A DNA stretch of 64,000 nt, from the NCBI GenBank assembly GCA_024363285.1, contig AP024710.1, positions 496,001 to 560,000 on the forward strand, read 5' to 3'. Positions within the stretch are counted from its first letter, which is position 1; each line of letters opens with the position of its first letter. The notes under the pieces are model-generated. The model made no database searches and was not told the origin of the DNA. It saw only the letters and a list, made by a program, of their open reading frames with translations. Made by a program: the position numbers and the translations under genes. This DNA comes from Leptolinea sp. HRD-7 (GTDB lineage: Bacteria; Chloroflexota; Anaerolineae; Anaerolineales; Anaerolineaceae). Of this stretch, positions 17,883 to 26,164 are shown one piece after another.

Positions 17883-20291
17883 ATGATAGAAAAAACCGTA
17901 GAAATTTCACTGCCTTTGTTGCTACCAGAAGGTCAGGAATCTTGCAACCATTGTATTGATCGGTTGCAGAGCCGGCTACAAACCCAAAAAGGTATTCTCC
18001 AAACACACCTGCACTTGGATCATGATCCCATTGATCTATGCATCCATTATGATCCAAATCTAATTTCATTAGCTGCAGTTAAACGCATTGCTGAGGAGGC
18101 TGGATCAGAATTGCGTAATGGTTACCACCACGAGCAAATACCCTTTACAGGACTTGACAGCGCTGATTCAGCAACAATGATCGCCAAAGAACTCGAAAAT
18201 ATGGATGGGATGCTTCATGCCAGTGTGAGTTATGCAGCCGGGTTCGCAATGGTCGCTTATGATACAAAGATTGTTTCCTTGGAACAGATCCACCGAACCA
18301 TGCGTCACTTAGGAGCCCGGTTATTACCGCAACCCGAGATAAAAGGAGAGAAAGAAGCTCATGAACATGAGCACGATCACGGTACAGCACCATCCTTCCT
18401 TCCGCACTGGATTCAAGAACGCTGGACAATTATTCTAATTGCGACTGGGGGCGTATTTCTACTTCTTGGCTGGGTTGGGCAGCAATTTCTTGGCTATCCT
18501 GCAAGTGTTTCTCGGATTCTTTTTCTGCTTTCCTACGTCGCCAGTGCATACGATATTGGACATCACGCTATCCCCGCATTACTGAGAGGTAAGTTTGACA
18601 CAGATGTACTGATGTTAGCTGCGGCAGTAGGTGCTGCTTTTCTAGGTGCCTGGGCTGAAGGTGCTTTTCTGCTCTTTTTATTCGGATTGGGGCATGCTGG
18701 AGAGCATTACGCTTTAGACAGAGCACGAAACGCCATCAACGCTTTAGGCGAATTGATGCCCAAGACAGCACGGGTACGGAGAGGCGATCAAATAATTGAG
18801 GAATCGGTTGACTTGCTTTCTATTGATGACATTGTTATTGTCCGACCGGGCGACCGTATTCCGGTGGATGGAGTGATATCTTTTGGAGAGAGTGCCATTG
18901 ACCAGAGTCCCATCACTGGAGAATCCGTCCCTGTTCAAAAAGCTGTCGGCGACGAGGTGTTTACGGGAACAATTAACCAGGATGCAGCCTTGGAAGTGAA
19001 AATCACTCGACTCGCAAAAGATAACACTTTGAGTCGGGTCATGAAAATGGTGGCTGAGGCTCAGGGTCAGCAAAGCCCCACTCAACAGTTCACTGATCGA
19101 TTTTCTGCCCGTTTTGTTCCAATTGTGTTAATTTTAGTAGCGCTTGTTGCAGTGGTTCCACCGATCGCGGGTTGGATGACGTTCTCTGATAGTTTTTACC
19201 GAGCTATGCTGCTTCTGGTCGCTGCCTCACCTTGCGCATTAGCAATTGGTACACCAGCAACAGTCCTTGCTGGAATTGCTCAGGCGGCACGCAATGGTGT
19301 TTTGATTAAAGGAGGTGTTCACCTGGAAAATCTGGGACGGCTTAACGCGTTCGCCTTTGATAAAACAGGAACACTCACGCAGGGTAAATTTCATGTAACG
19401 GATGTCATCCCCTTAGATGACTCTCCAATTGAAGATATCTTGCGATTAGCAGCGGCTGTGGAACAACAGTCAAGCCATCCGTTGGCTCTGGCTATTGTAC
19501 GAGCTGCTCAAGAACGAAACCTGACTCTTCCTATGGCGAATAGTTTAGAGAATGTTCCTGGTCGCGGTGTACGAAGCCAGGTGGAGGGTCAACCAGTTTG
19601 GATTGGTTCGCTTAAACTTTTTGAAGAAAACGACGGAAAAATCGTTGATGAAACTGTTAGGCAAACAGTGTTAAAACTGGAAAACGCTGGCCGGACAACG
19701 ATGACTGTCAGTCATAATGGTAAGTTTCTAGGGGTTTTGGGATTAGCGGATGTTGCACGACCTAATGTTGAAAAGGTATTAGCACGTTTGCGAAACCAGG
19801 GAGTGAAGCATTTGATTATGCTCACTGGCGATAACCAGAAAGTAGCCCAACAGATCGCACAATCAATAGGCGTTACGGATATCGAAGCTGAATTATTGCC
19901 AGAAGATAAATTAACTACAATTCAGCGTTTGAAAAAAGAATTTGGAGCAGTTGCCATGATTGGGGACGGTGTAAACGATGCCCCAGCGCTTGCAACTTCT
20001 ACAGTGGGAATTGCCATGGGAGGCGCTGGAACAGCAGTCGCTCTCGAAACGGCAGATGTGGCATTAATGGCTGATGATCTTAGCAAATTACCCTTTGCAG
20101 TAGGTTTGAGCCGCACAAGCCGCACAATTATCCAACAAAATCTTGTAATCTCTTTAGGTGTAATATTTTTACTGATTATTACTTCAGTATTCGGTTTGGT
20201 GCAGCTCAGTTGGACAGTTGTTGCACATGAAGGTAGTACTATCCTGGTCGTTATGAATGCGCTTCGTTTACTGAGATACAAAAATGGATGA
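17883..20291 (+). CDS. P1B-4-type metal-exporting ATPase (SPC / HEGST)
   Basis: 802 residues from the ATG at 17883, with AAGGAC 7 bases upstream; a longer open frame begins at 17796 but lacks a good signal. There are two N-terminal HMA-like domains, the first with CNHC (residues about 20-23), then a His-rich linker (HEHEHDHG). Motifs: SPITGESVP, FDKTGTLTQG, QQSSHPLALAIV, MLTGDNQKVAQQIA, MIGDGVNDAPAL. The transmembrane site is SPCALAIGTP and the last helices have VVAHEGSTILVV. SPC with HEGxT is the signature of the P1B-4 group (Co, Fe(II), Zn and related cations). The Zn/Co-type repressor at the head of the operon agrees with this. Confidence 0.92.
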   Translation: MIEKTVEISLPLLLPEGQESCNHCIDRLQSRLQTQKGILQTHLHLDHDPIDLCIHYDPNLISLAAVKRIAEEAGSELRNGYHHEQIPFTGLDSADSATMIAKELENMDGMLHASVSYAAGFAMVAYDTKIVSLEQIHRTMRHLGARLLPQPEIKGEKEAHEHEHDHGTAPSFLPHWIQERWTIILIATGGVFLLLGWVGQQFLGYPASVSRILFLLSYVASAYDIGHHAIPALLRGKFDTDVLMLAAAVGAAFLGAWAEGAFLLFLFGLGHAGEHYALDRARNAINALGELMPKTARVRRGDQIIEESVDLLSIDDIVIVRPGDRIPVDGVISFGESAIDQSPITGESVPVQKAVGDEVFTGTINQDAALEVKITRLAKDNTLSRVMKMVAEAQGQQSPTQQFTDRFSARFVPIVLILVALVAVVPPIAGWMTFSDSFYRAMLLLVAASPCALAIGTPATVLAGIAQAARNGVLIKGGVHLENLGRLNAFAFDKTGTLTQGKFHVTDVIPLDDSPIEDILRLAAAVEQQSSHPLALAIVRAAQERNLTLPMANSLENVPGRGVRSQVEGQPVWIGSLKLFEENDGKIVDETVRQTVLKLENAGRTTMTVSHNGKFLGVLGLADVARPNVEKVLARLRNQGVKHLIMLTGDNQKVAQQIAQSIGVTDIEAELLPEDKLTTIQRLKKEFGAVAMIGDGVNDAPALATSTVGIAMGGAGTAVALETADVALMADDLSKLPFAVGLSRTSRTIIQQNLVISLGVIFLLIITSVFGLVQLSWTVVAHEGSTILVVMNALRLLRYKNG

Positions 20292-20901
20292 CAAACGCAA
20301 CCTGAAGATATACCGAACTTGGGCGCCAATTTACGATTCCGTGATGCGCCCCATCTATGGAGTAGCCCGCAAGCACGCTATCGAAATGATAAACCTCCAA
20401 GTCGGTGAAAGGGTTTTGATCCCTGGCGTTGGAACCGGACTGGATCTTCCTTTAATTCCCGCAGGTATCCACGTCACTGGGATCGACCTTACTCAAGCTA
20501 TGCTAGAGAAAGCCCGTACAAAGGTCAGTGGGAGTAATTTAACCCTCGCTGTTATGAATGCCCAAGACCTTCAATTCCCAGATGATACATTTGACGTAGT
20601 CATCTTAAATCTCATCCTCAGCGTGGTGCCAGATGGAGCAATCACATTCAGGGAAGCCTGGCGCGTTCTAAAACCCGGGGGGCGTGTGGTAATTTTCGAT
20701 AAATTCCTGCCGGAAGTCAGCCACCTCTCAGGATTCAGGGTGCTGTTGGGCTGGTTGATTCGACAAATCGGCACGGATCCCAACCGTCGGTTTTGCGAAA
20801 TGATCCAGAACATCCCGAACGCACTGGTGGTGATCGATGAACCTTCTTTATTGCATGGACAGTACAGGGTAATTCTCATGACAAAATCCGTGGATACGTA
20901 A
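20284..20901 (+). CDS. SAM-dependent methyltransferase (class I)
   Basis: 205 residues. The SAM-binding loop reads VLIPGVGTGLDLPL (motif I), followed by VTGIDLTQAMLEKA (motif II acidic residue) and FDVVILNLILSVVPD; post-motif III is AWRVLKPGGRVVIFD. This is the Methyltransf_11 pattern seen in many small-molecule methylases. It overlaps the end of the P1B-4 ATPase by 8 bases, so it is translated from the same message. The substrate is unknown. The position suggests metal, quinone or lipid methylation, but nothing in the sequence identifies which. Confidence 0.85.
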   Translation: MDDKRNLKIYRTWAPIYDSVMRPIYGVARKHAIEMINLQVGERVLIPGVGTGLDLPLIPAGIHVTGIDLTQAMLEKARTKVSGSNLTLAVMNAQDLQFPDDTFDVVILNLILSVVPDGAITFREAWRVLKPGGRVVIFDKFLPEVSHLSGFRVLLGWLIRQIGTDPNRRFCEMIQNIPNALVVIDEPSLLHGQYRVILMTKSVDT

Positions 20902-20913
20902 AGCGAAGAGTCC

Positions 20914-21591
20914 ATGAGCAGAAGCATGATACTTTTCCTGGTGATTGGAGTGCCCATTTTGGCGTTGTTATTAGCCTGCCTGGGAGCTGCAACGTTTATA
21001 GAAAATCTCACTGGTTTGTTACTGTTCGTGATCGGGATCGCATTTTTAGCCGGGCCGCCTATCTACTATATGGGCACAAAGCAACCGTACTGGCTTTCGG
21101 GCAGGGGAAGGATCTCTCAAGAAGAAAAGGGAGACCTTTCTTTCTGGCTTATTCTGCCCGGTTTTCTGCTCGTGTTTTTTGGTTCACCGCTCGAATTCTC
21201 CTTTCTGCCAGTTTCGATCCCCCGCGGGGTTGTCCTGGAGGGTTTGGGGCTCCTCCTATTTGGCCTGGGATTGGGGCTATTCATCTGGGCACGGCGCACC
21301 TTGCGGGACCAGTATTCTGGGCACATCCAGATAAACGTCGATCATATACTGGTGATAACAGGACCTTACCATTATGTGCGCCATCCGGCCTATAGTGGTT
21401 ACCTGCTGATGACGCTCGGCATTGTAATCGGATATTCCAGCCTGGTCGGAGTAGCATCCGTCCTTCTGCTCCTCCTGCCAGGGATCCTGTACCGTGTACG
21501 CCTGGAGGAGCAAATCCTTTCAAATCGGTTTCCAATGGAATATAAGCAGTATGCGCGAAAAACCGGCTGTTTAATTCCAAAGAAAAAGTGA
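20914..21591 (+). CDS. Isoprenylcysteine methyltransferase/PEMT-like membrane methylase
   Basis: 225 residues with five to six hydrophobic segments (for example MILFLVIGVPILALLLACL and LEGLGLLLFGLGLGLFIWAR). The C-terminal core GPYHYVRHPAYSGYLLMTLG followed by RVRLEEQILSNRFPMEYKQY is the conserved SAM-binding part of the ICMT/PEMT family. It is an integral membrane methyltransferase that acts on lipids or a hydrophobic small molecule. It starts 12 bases after the soluble methyltransferase and may be the second methylase of one small pathway. Confidence 0.82.
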   Translation: MSRSMILFLVIGVPILALLLACLGAATFIENLTGLLLFVIGIAFLAGPPIYYMGTKQPYWLSGRGRISQEEKGDLSFWLILPGFLLVFFGSPLEFSFLPVSIPRGVVLEGLGLLLFGLGLGLFIWARRTLRDQYSGHIQINVDHILVITGPYHYVRHPAYSGYLLMTLGIVIGYSSLVGVASVLLLLLPGILYRVRLEEQILSNRFPMEYKQYARKTGCLIPKKK

Positions 21592-21598
21592 ATTAGCG

Positions 21599-22453
21599 AT
21601 GCAAACTACACCCTGCCAAAATATCCATCCAATACTGGGAACCTGTCGCACGCTCGAAATAGAAGGTGTTCTGATCCATTGGGTATCGGAGGGAAAAGGT
21701 CCACTCGTACTCTTTGTGCATGGAAGCCAGGCCTGGTCGTATACCTGGCGCTACCAAATCAATGCCTTTGCAGCTGCTGGGTACCAGGCGGTAGCACCGG
21801 ACCTTTTTGGCAATGGCTACTCGGCTGCGCCTAATCGGCATGACTATTCGGTTGCGGGGAACGCTCGTTTGATTGGCCAGTTGCTAGATGGTTTTCAGGC
21901 ACAGTGAGTGATCTTGGTGGCCAGTTCTGCCGGCGGTCTGCCCATTTTGGATTTTGCCATCCGTAATCCAGAACGCGTCAGCGCGATGATCCTGTCATCC
22001 ACCTGTAGCGTGCCCCACTCGCTGCCGGGTCTTTGGAATCTGATCCGTCTGCCGCTGGTTGGGGAAGCGGCGAGGCTATTTTTGAGCCTATCTTTAATCC
22101 GCAAAAATCTAGTGGGGGCGTTTGCCGATCAGCAGAAAGTGACCCAGGAGGATGTCGAGGCTTACCTGCAGCCGCTCCTCCGGTCTGGCAGTTGGACAGT
22201 CAATCTGCGCACCGAGCGGTGCACGAATCCAACTTTTGTCGAGCAACATCTCAAAGAGATCCGCTGCCCGGTGCTTATTATTTGGGGCCAGGAGGATGCC
22301 TGGCATCCGGTTGCCATGACGGAGGCGTTTTGCCGGCAGTTACCCAAAGCAGAAGTTGAAATTCTCTCCCGTTGCGGACATCTTCCGCATGAGGAACGAC
22401 CGGATTGTTTCAACCAACGGGCTCTTTCGTTTATAGAAAGGAATGTCAAATAA
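21599..22453 (+). pseudogene. Alpha/beta hydrolase interrupted by an in-frame TGA
   Basis: The frame gives 102 residues to a TGA at 21905-21907, then continues with no shift for another 181. Read through, it is a full-length hydrolase of about 284 residues: the oxyanion region LFVHGSQAWSYTWR, nucleophile elbow VASSAGGLPIL (ASSAG for GxSxG), acid WGQEDAWHP, and His in CGHLPHEERPD. The stop lies just before the strand leading to the nucleophile, at a non-catalytic position, so selenocysteine is unlikely. A CGA-to-TGA change fits best. The downstream half could in principle start at the GTG that follows, but it would lack the lid and oxyanion part. Confidence 0.75.
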
Positions 22454-23010
22454 AAGCAGTAAGCTTCGATCAACTCTATATAGGTGTTCCAACTAAACTA
22501 CGCGAATGGCTGCATACATTTTGTATATCTGTCGGCGAAACCTCTTTTCAAAAAAAATCGCATTTAGAGAAGTAGTATCATGTCCTTTCACCTTCGTATT
22601 CATCTGTTGGTCCGGTACACTGGGTTGTAGAAGGCCTGGCAGTTTTTTTGATCAGGAAGGAATCGCCAAGACACTAATATTTGGCTTTCCCAGGATGATT
22701 GTGGGGAAGCCGGCCACTTATAGGTGAAAATTTGGTCAGTCCGCGTACTTAATGATTGACACATCAATTTAGAATGAAACAATTTTCTTCAATGTTTTCT
22801 AATAAAAAGCAAATGAAATTCTTGAAAACCATGTTGATATTCGTCGGCACTCAATTTAGCTTTGTTAGCAATCAATGAACTAGCCTATTAAAAAAATTAT
22901 TGGTTGTTAGGAGAACTGAGAATATATCTTGAGACCTAGATATCCTTCGACCGTGAGATAAATAATGGGGGTTTCAAGTTCATCAGGCGAAAAAATAAAC
23001 CTAGCGACCA
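22454..23010. other. Intergenic stretch without a recognisable gene
   Basis: I see no convincing coding region, RNA gene or hairpin here. Short open frames on both strands look like chance or heavily decayed sequence. It separates the interrupted hydrolase from the end of the ubiquitin-like operon and could contain an old boundary between acquired modules. Confidence 0.5.
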
Positions 23011-23412
23011 TTATGGCTTCAATTTGCCCTTCAACCAATACCATAAACTACGTAGGGCGTTCCCCCGTCCACAATAAAGGTTATTATAGTATGCACGAGC
23101 CCGTTCTACTTCGGCACGACGCCCAGAGGTAATTTGTTCAGTAGTCCATTTCGGACACCAAACAATTTGACCATTTATGATTAAATAATGCGATTTACAA
23201 GGTAATTGCCAATTACCTATCGATGGGTAGAGCGTGGGTCCATTTTCGGTCTCCTCAAATGTCCAATCCGTAGGTCCCAACGGCGTTCTGACCTTTGACC
23301 CACATCCGCAAGGACAAAGATGGGCTGCAGCACTGTACTCTTCGGAAACGTAGAGTACGCCGGTTTCCAGTATTTTGGGCATGTAATGAACGCGCTGCAG
23401 TCTAATTTTCAT
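23011..23412 (-). CDS. DUF6527-like protein of the ubiquitin-like operon
   Basis: 133 residues from the ATG that overlaps the end of the ThiF gene by 11 bases; a start 30 bases later at MPKILETG is possible. The opening VHYMPKILETGVLYVSEEY, then AAHLCPCGCGSKVRTPLG, WTFEE, LYPSIGNWQLPC and QIVWCPKW match my recollection of the DUF6527 family. These proteins carry a Cys-rich probable metal site and occur beside multiubiquitin and E1-like genes. In the prokaryotic ubiquitin-like operons described by comparative genomics, this position is filled by an effector, conjugation or processing factor; its exact activity is not clear to me. It is the last gene of a three-gene minus-strand operon. Confidence 0.8.
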   Translation of the reverse strand: MKIRLQRVHYMPKILETGVLYVSEEYSAAAHLCPCGCGSKVRTPLGPTDWTFEETENGPTLYPSIGNWQLPCKSHYLIINGQIVWCPKWTTEQITSGRRAEVERARAYYNNLYCGRGNALRSLWYWLKGKLKP

Positions 23413-24595
23413 TTGTATTGGATTCCCCGACAATCTTGAGGTCGCAGATTTCGAAAGCAAGATTGTAAAAGGGTAGTTCCTCGGAGTAGAACCCTCGCAA
23501 TTGCTTGAACCGAATGACAGCAAGACAGGCATTCATCGCATTGAGTTCGCTGATCTGAATACTTGTCTTATAGATATCATCCGTGGTCTGATGCTCTGGA
23601 GCCAGTCTTTTATCGCGTAAACTCTGCCCATTATCGGTGGAGTAGTAGGTGGTTCGCAAAATTCCGTTAATTGAACCGTTTTTCCGAGCAAGGCCCATAC
23701 CTACATCGATAAACGGGATCTTCTTGGAGATGAGCAAATCAAAGATGCCAGCCCGAGACGGACCCTTATCGACACAGACAAATGCAAAGGTCGCGCCATC
23801 TAGATCATCGCTACAGGATGCGTCTAGATATTTGGGGATGATGGATAGGCCATTCCGAAAGTTCTCATAACGCGCATGGTACACCTCGGCTTTTGGCTTG
23901 TTAAACTCGCTGGCTTCAAGCCGACCCGGTGACCGAAAAGCATTGTGAACATAAAAGGGATCGAGGTCAAAAGCCCGAATCTCCCGTACAGGTGTCTTTA
24001 CCAGGAAGTCCAAAAGGTATCCGCCGGTGCCACCCAAACCGATCACAGCAACCACATCATTATTGAACTTTGCAGACAGATCGGTGATCTCTGCCCGGCT
24101 TGTCATCGTATCGTGAAACTTGAATATCTGGTCGGTTACGATCTCATCCACCGCACGAAAAGTCAAAGGATTTGCCTGGTACAGATCCATGGCAGGTCCT
24201 GAAATGATTGCAACATAGCTCTCGATTTTTTCATAGAAATCTTGGAACTTACCAGCGATCCTGGGTTTGTTTGAGAAGGAACGCTGGACCACTACATCCT
24301 TGCTGACCTCACTTAATGACAACTGTGTGGCACCACCTCCCAGGTTGGGAATAGGAGTCCCATCTAAGTTGTGAGGAACAGATCCGGCGAAGAAGATCTG
24401 GTGGTCATCCTGGATTACACGATTTTCATCGGTAAATACCAGTTTTGTGACGATAGCGCCGATTTGCAATTTACGCTCTGCGTCAAGATAGGGGATGTCG
24501 CGGACAATCATGTAGTTGCTATCGAAGGCAACTGCGTACCCCTTCTCAACCAGCCGTCGGATATCGTCGTTATGATTGACCAGTATCGTATACAC
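23402..24595 (-). CDS. ThiF/E1-like adenylyltransferase with N-terminal DUF6791-like domain
   Basis: 397 residues with a GTG start that overlaps the multiubiquitin end by 26 bases. The N-terminal 165 residues (VNHNDDIRRLVEKGYAVAFD and the following DIPYLDAERKLQIGAIVTKL) resemble the domain that precedes E1-like cores in these operons. The ThiF core begins near 180 with VVAVIGLGGTGGYLLDFLVK, the nucleotide-binding Gly-rich loop. IRAFDLDPFYVHNAFRSPG follows, with the conserved Asp and Arg of the adenylation site, then FAFVCVDKGPSRAGIFDLL. Such enzymes activate the C-terminus of a ubiquitin-like protein as an adenylate. Cys residues (DASCSDDL, CVDKG, NACLAVI) are candidates for a thioester site. 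Confidence 0.88.
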   Translation of the reverse strand: MYTILVNHNDDIRRLVEKGYAVAFDSNYMIVRDIPYLDAERKLQIGAIVTKLVFTDENRVIQDDHQIFFAGSVPHNLDGTPIPNLGGGATQLSLSEVSKDVVVQRSFSNKPRIAGKFQDFYEKIESYVAIISGPAMDLYQANPLTFRAVDEIVTDQIFKFHDTMTSRAEITDLSAKFNNDVVAVIGLGGTGGYLLDFLVKTPVREIRAFDLDPFYVHNAFRSPGRLEASEFNKPKAEVYHARYENFRNGLSIIPKYLDASCSDDLDGATFAFVCVDKGPSRAGIFDLLISKKIPFIDVGMGLARKNGSINGILRTTYYSTDNGQSLRDKRLAPEHQTTDDIYKTSIQISELNAMNACLAVIRFKQLRGFYSEELPFYNLAFEICDLKIVGESNTNEN

Positions 24596-24821
24596 TAAAG
24601 ATCATTCCTTCCTTGACTTTAACGGATCCGCCTGAAGAAAGCGTACCTTCTGGTTTGTTCCCATGCCCGTTCTTGTACTTTACCGTATAGGTGATCTCCG
24701 GGTGTTGTGGGTAATCAGGAAACTCCAGGGTGACCAACTCCGCGTAGGTAATCTTATCTTTAGGCCACTCGTGTGGCGTTCCATCGACGATAATAGTGAC
24801 TGTCTTTTTTTGCTCTGCCAT
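24570..24821 (-). CDS. Multiubiquitin-domain (ubiquitin-like) protein
   Basis: 83 residues: a single beta-grasp domain. KTVTIIVDGTPHEWPKDKIT is the first hairpin, YAELVTLEFPDYPQHPE the helix, YTVKYKNGHGNKPEGTL the next strands, and GGSVKVKEGMIFSVYDTGQS the end. This is the Multiubiquitin family pattern, here with one repeat only. The C-terminus is GQS and not GG, so conjugation would need either another terminal residue or trimming. Start at the ATG before AEQKK; AAGGA lies 11 bases upstream. It is the first gene of the operon, as usual for these systems. Confidence 0.86.
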   Translation of the reverse strand: MAEQKKTVTIIVDGTPHEWPKDKITYAELVTLEFPDYPQHPEITYTVKYKNGHGNKPEGTLSSGGSVKVKEGMIFSVYDTGQS

Positions 24822-24895
24822 GTTACATTTTCCTTTCTTGAATAAGTGAGAATCGACGTTTCCGATGCTCAAGGATAGATTTTGTTTTTCATTTT

Positions 24896-24960
24896 GTTAA
24901 TACCGACGTGCGGAAGTTTTTTGCCAAATTTGCTAAAAATCCAAATACACCGGTATTAAC
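24896..24960. promoter_or_regulatory. Inverted operator-like repeats in the divergent region
   Basis: GTTAATACCG (24896-24905) and CGGTATTAAC (24951-24960) are perfect 10-base inverted copies, 45 bases apart. They lie in the 264-base region between the ubiquitin-like operon (minus) and the sigma-like/ImmA genes (plus). The position fits two sites for one regulator acting on both promoters. Confidence 0.55.
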
Positions 24961-25085
24961 TAATTAGAATTACCTCTCTGCATGGTTGTTATCATCAAGT
25001 AGATATAAAATTAAGAAAGGATCAATAATGAACCACTATAAATTGAGGTTCGAGCAATCTGGTACCTGCCTGAAGAGAGGTTTTT

Positions 25086-25730
25086 GTGAATGCGAAAAAG
25101 AAACAGCTTCTAGTAGATTTCCCCTGGGAGGAGCATTATCCCAGGCTCGTAGCTTATACTGAATGGCTTATTCAAGGTAAGCGTTGGAATTCAGACACAC
25201 TCCCACAGGGACAGTCCGCTGAATCCATTGTCCGGGATGTAATCGAGAAAACATTCACAGAGAAGCGCAACTGGGATCCGGATAGAGGCGATCTTCTTAT
25301 GTGGCTCAAATGGGTAATCAAGAGTGAAGTTAACCATTTGGCAGAGTCAGCAGCAAACCGGATTGAGGTTCGCTTGGATCAAGCGGGTGAGAACGATTAC
25401 CACACAGACGACCCCGATGTCGAGCGTCGTCAACCGTCTTTAAATCGGCGAATAATCGGATCTCCAGAAGAAATGGTAGTGGATGCAGAAATAGTGGCTG
25501 AGAAATCAGCTGAGGCTAAGGAAAAAATAGATGCATTACTCGGAGCGAGTTCAGGTCATCAAGAGTTAGAGGAAATAGTCTACGCTATCATTGATGGAAA
25601 TTGTGACGCAAAACCGCAGGAGCTTGCCAAATACTTATGCAGACCTGTGGAGGAGATTTATCAGAACCTACGGACGTTACGTCGTAGGGCAGATAAAATC
25701 AGAATGGAGGCTCGAAATGGACGAAAATAA
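25086..25730 (+). CDS. Sigma-70-like (ECF-type) regulator
   Basis: 214 residues from a GTG with AGAGG 6 bases upstream. The region SAESIVRDVIEKTFTEKRNW followed by DPDRGDLLMWLKWVIKSEVN matches ECF sigma region 2. After an acidic linker, PQELAKYLCRPVEEIYQNLR and TLRRRADKIR resemble region 4 with its helix-turn-helix. It is probably an alternative sigma or sigma-derived regulator. A 44-codon ORF with a good AAAGGA signal (25028-25162) overlaps its start in another frame and could be a leader peptide, or chance. The following two genes are coupled, forming a sigma-X-ImmA/IrrE set. Confidence 0.68.
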   Translation: MNAKKKQLLVDFPWEEHYPRLVAYTEWLIQGKRWNSDTLPQGQSAESIVRDVIEKTFTEKRNWDPDRGDLLMWLKWVIKSEVNHLAESAANRIEVRLDQAGENDYHTDDPDVERRQPSLNRRIIGSPEEMVVDAEIVAEKSAEAKEKIDALLGASSGHQELEEIVYAIIDGNCDAKPQELAKYLCRPVEEIYQNLRTLRRRADKIRMEARNGRK

Positions 25731-26157
25731 ATGCAAACGAACGGATTTGGATATTGCGTCCGCATTTGATCGTCTGTTTAACGAAGTTCCAGAGCCAAAT
25801 ACAGACGAAGAGGTCAGGATATTTCTGGAGAAAGCCGGTTACGATATGGAGAAACTTAGGTCCGAGGGCATGAGTTTTGTCAAAAGCCTCATTGCCGGCA
25901 ATTGGCGATTTGCCGATCTGCGTGATATTCAACAAGCTGGTGCAGAGATCAATGCAATACCATTGCGAAAAGGTTGGAACCGTGATCAGCTAACTTCAGC
26001 GATCGAAAAACTATCAGCTGCTCTAAGTGCGAGTAGAACTCAGCCATCTCTTGCTTTTCGAAACTTAGGCGAGTTGACAAATGACGATTTAGCAACGATT
26101 CTTCAGGAATTGGAATTTACAGCACATCGTGACGGTATCACATTGGATCTGGATTAA
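25717..26157 (+). CDS. Conserved-looking protein between sigma-like and ImmA/IrrE genes
   Basis: 146 residues, ATG with GGAGG, overlapping the previous gene by 14 bases. It is mostly helical and acidic (LDIASAFDRLFNEVPEPNTD, DEEVRIFLEKAGYDMEKLRS) with no catalytic motif. I do not recognise it. Helical partners in this position are often anti-sigma factors or substrates cleaved by the ImmA/IrrE peptidase, which would make a simple DNA-damage or phage-responsive switch; this is inference from context. Confidence 0.65.
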   Translation: MDENKCKRTDLDIASAFDRLFNEVPEPNTDEEVRIFLEKAGYDMEKLRSEGMSFVKSLIAGNWRFADLRDIQQAGAEINAIPLRKGWNRDQLTSAIEKLSAALSASRTQPSLAFRNLGELTNDDLATILQELEFTAHRDGITLDLD

Positions 26158-26164
26158 TCAAGCT

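Noticed and set aside
14282..20291. Copper ATPase (CopA) assignment for the two P1B pumps
   Set aside because: Both lack the CPC motif and the CopA-type NY/MxxS residues; SPC/HEGST and APC/HEISE point to other cations.
21905..21907. TGA in the hydrolase as a selenocysteine codon
   Set aside because: It is not at a catalytic position, and no Cys is expected there; a CGA-to-TGA change is simpler.
22600..22782. Possible transposase fragment in the gap after the hydrolase
   Set aside because: Short frames look vaguely transposase-like but contain stops in every frame and no DDE motif; not enough to call.
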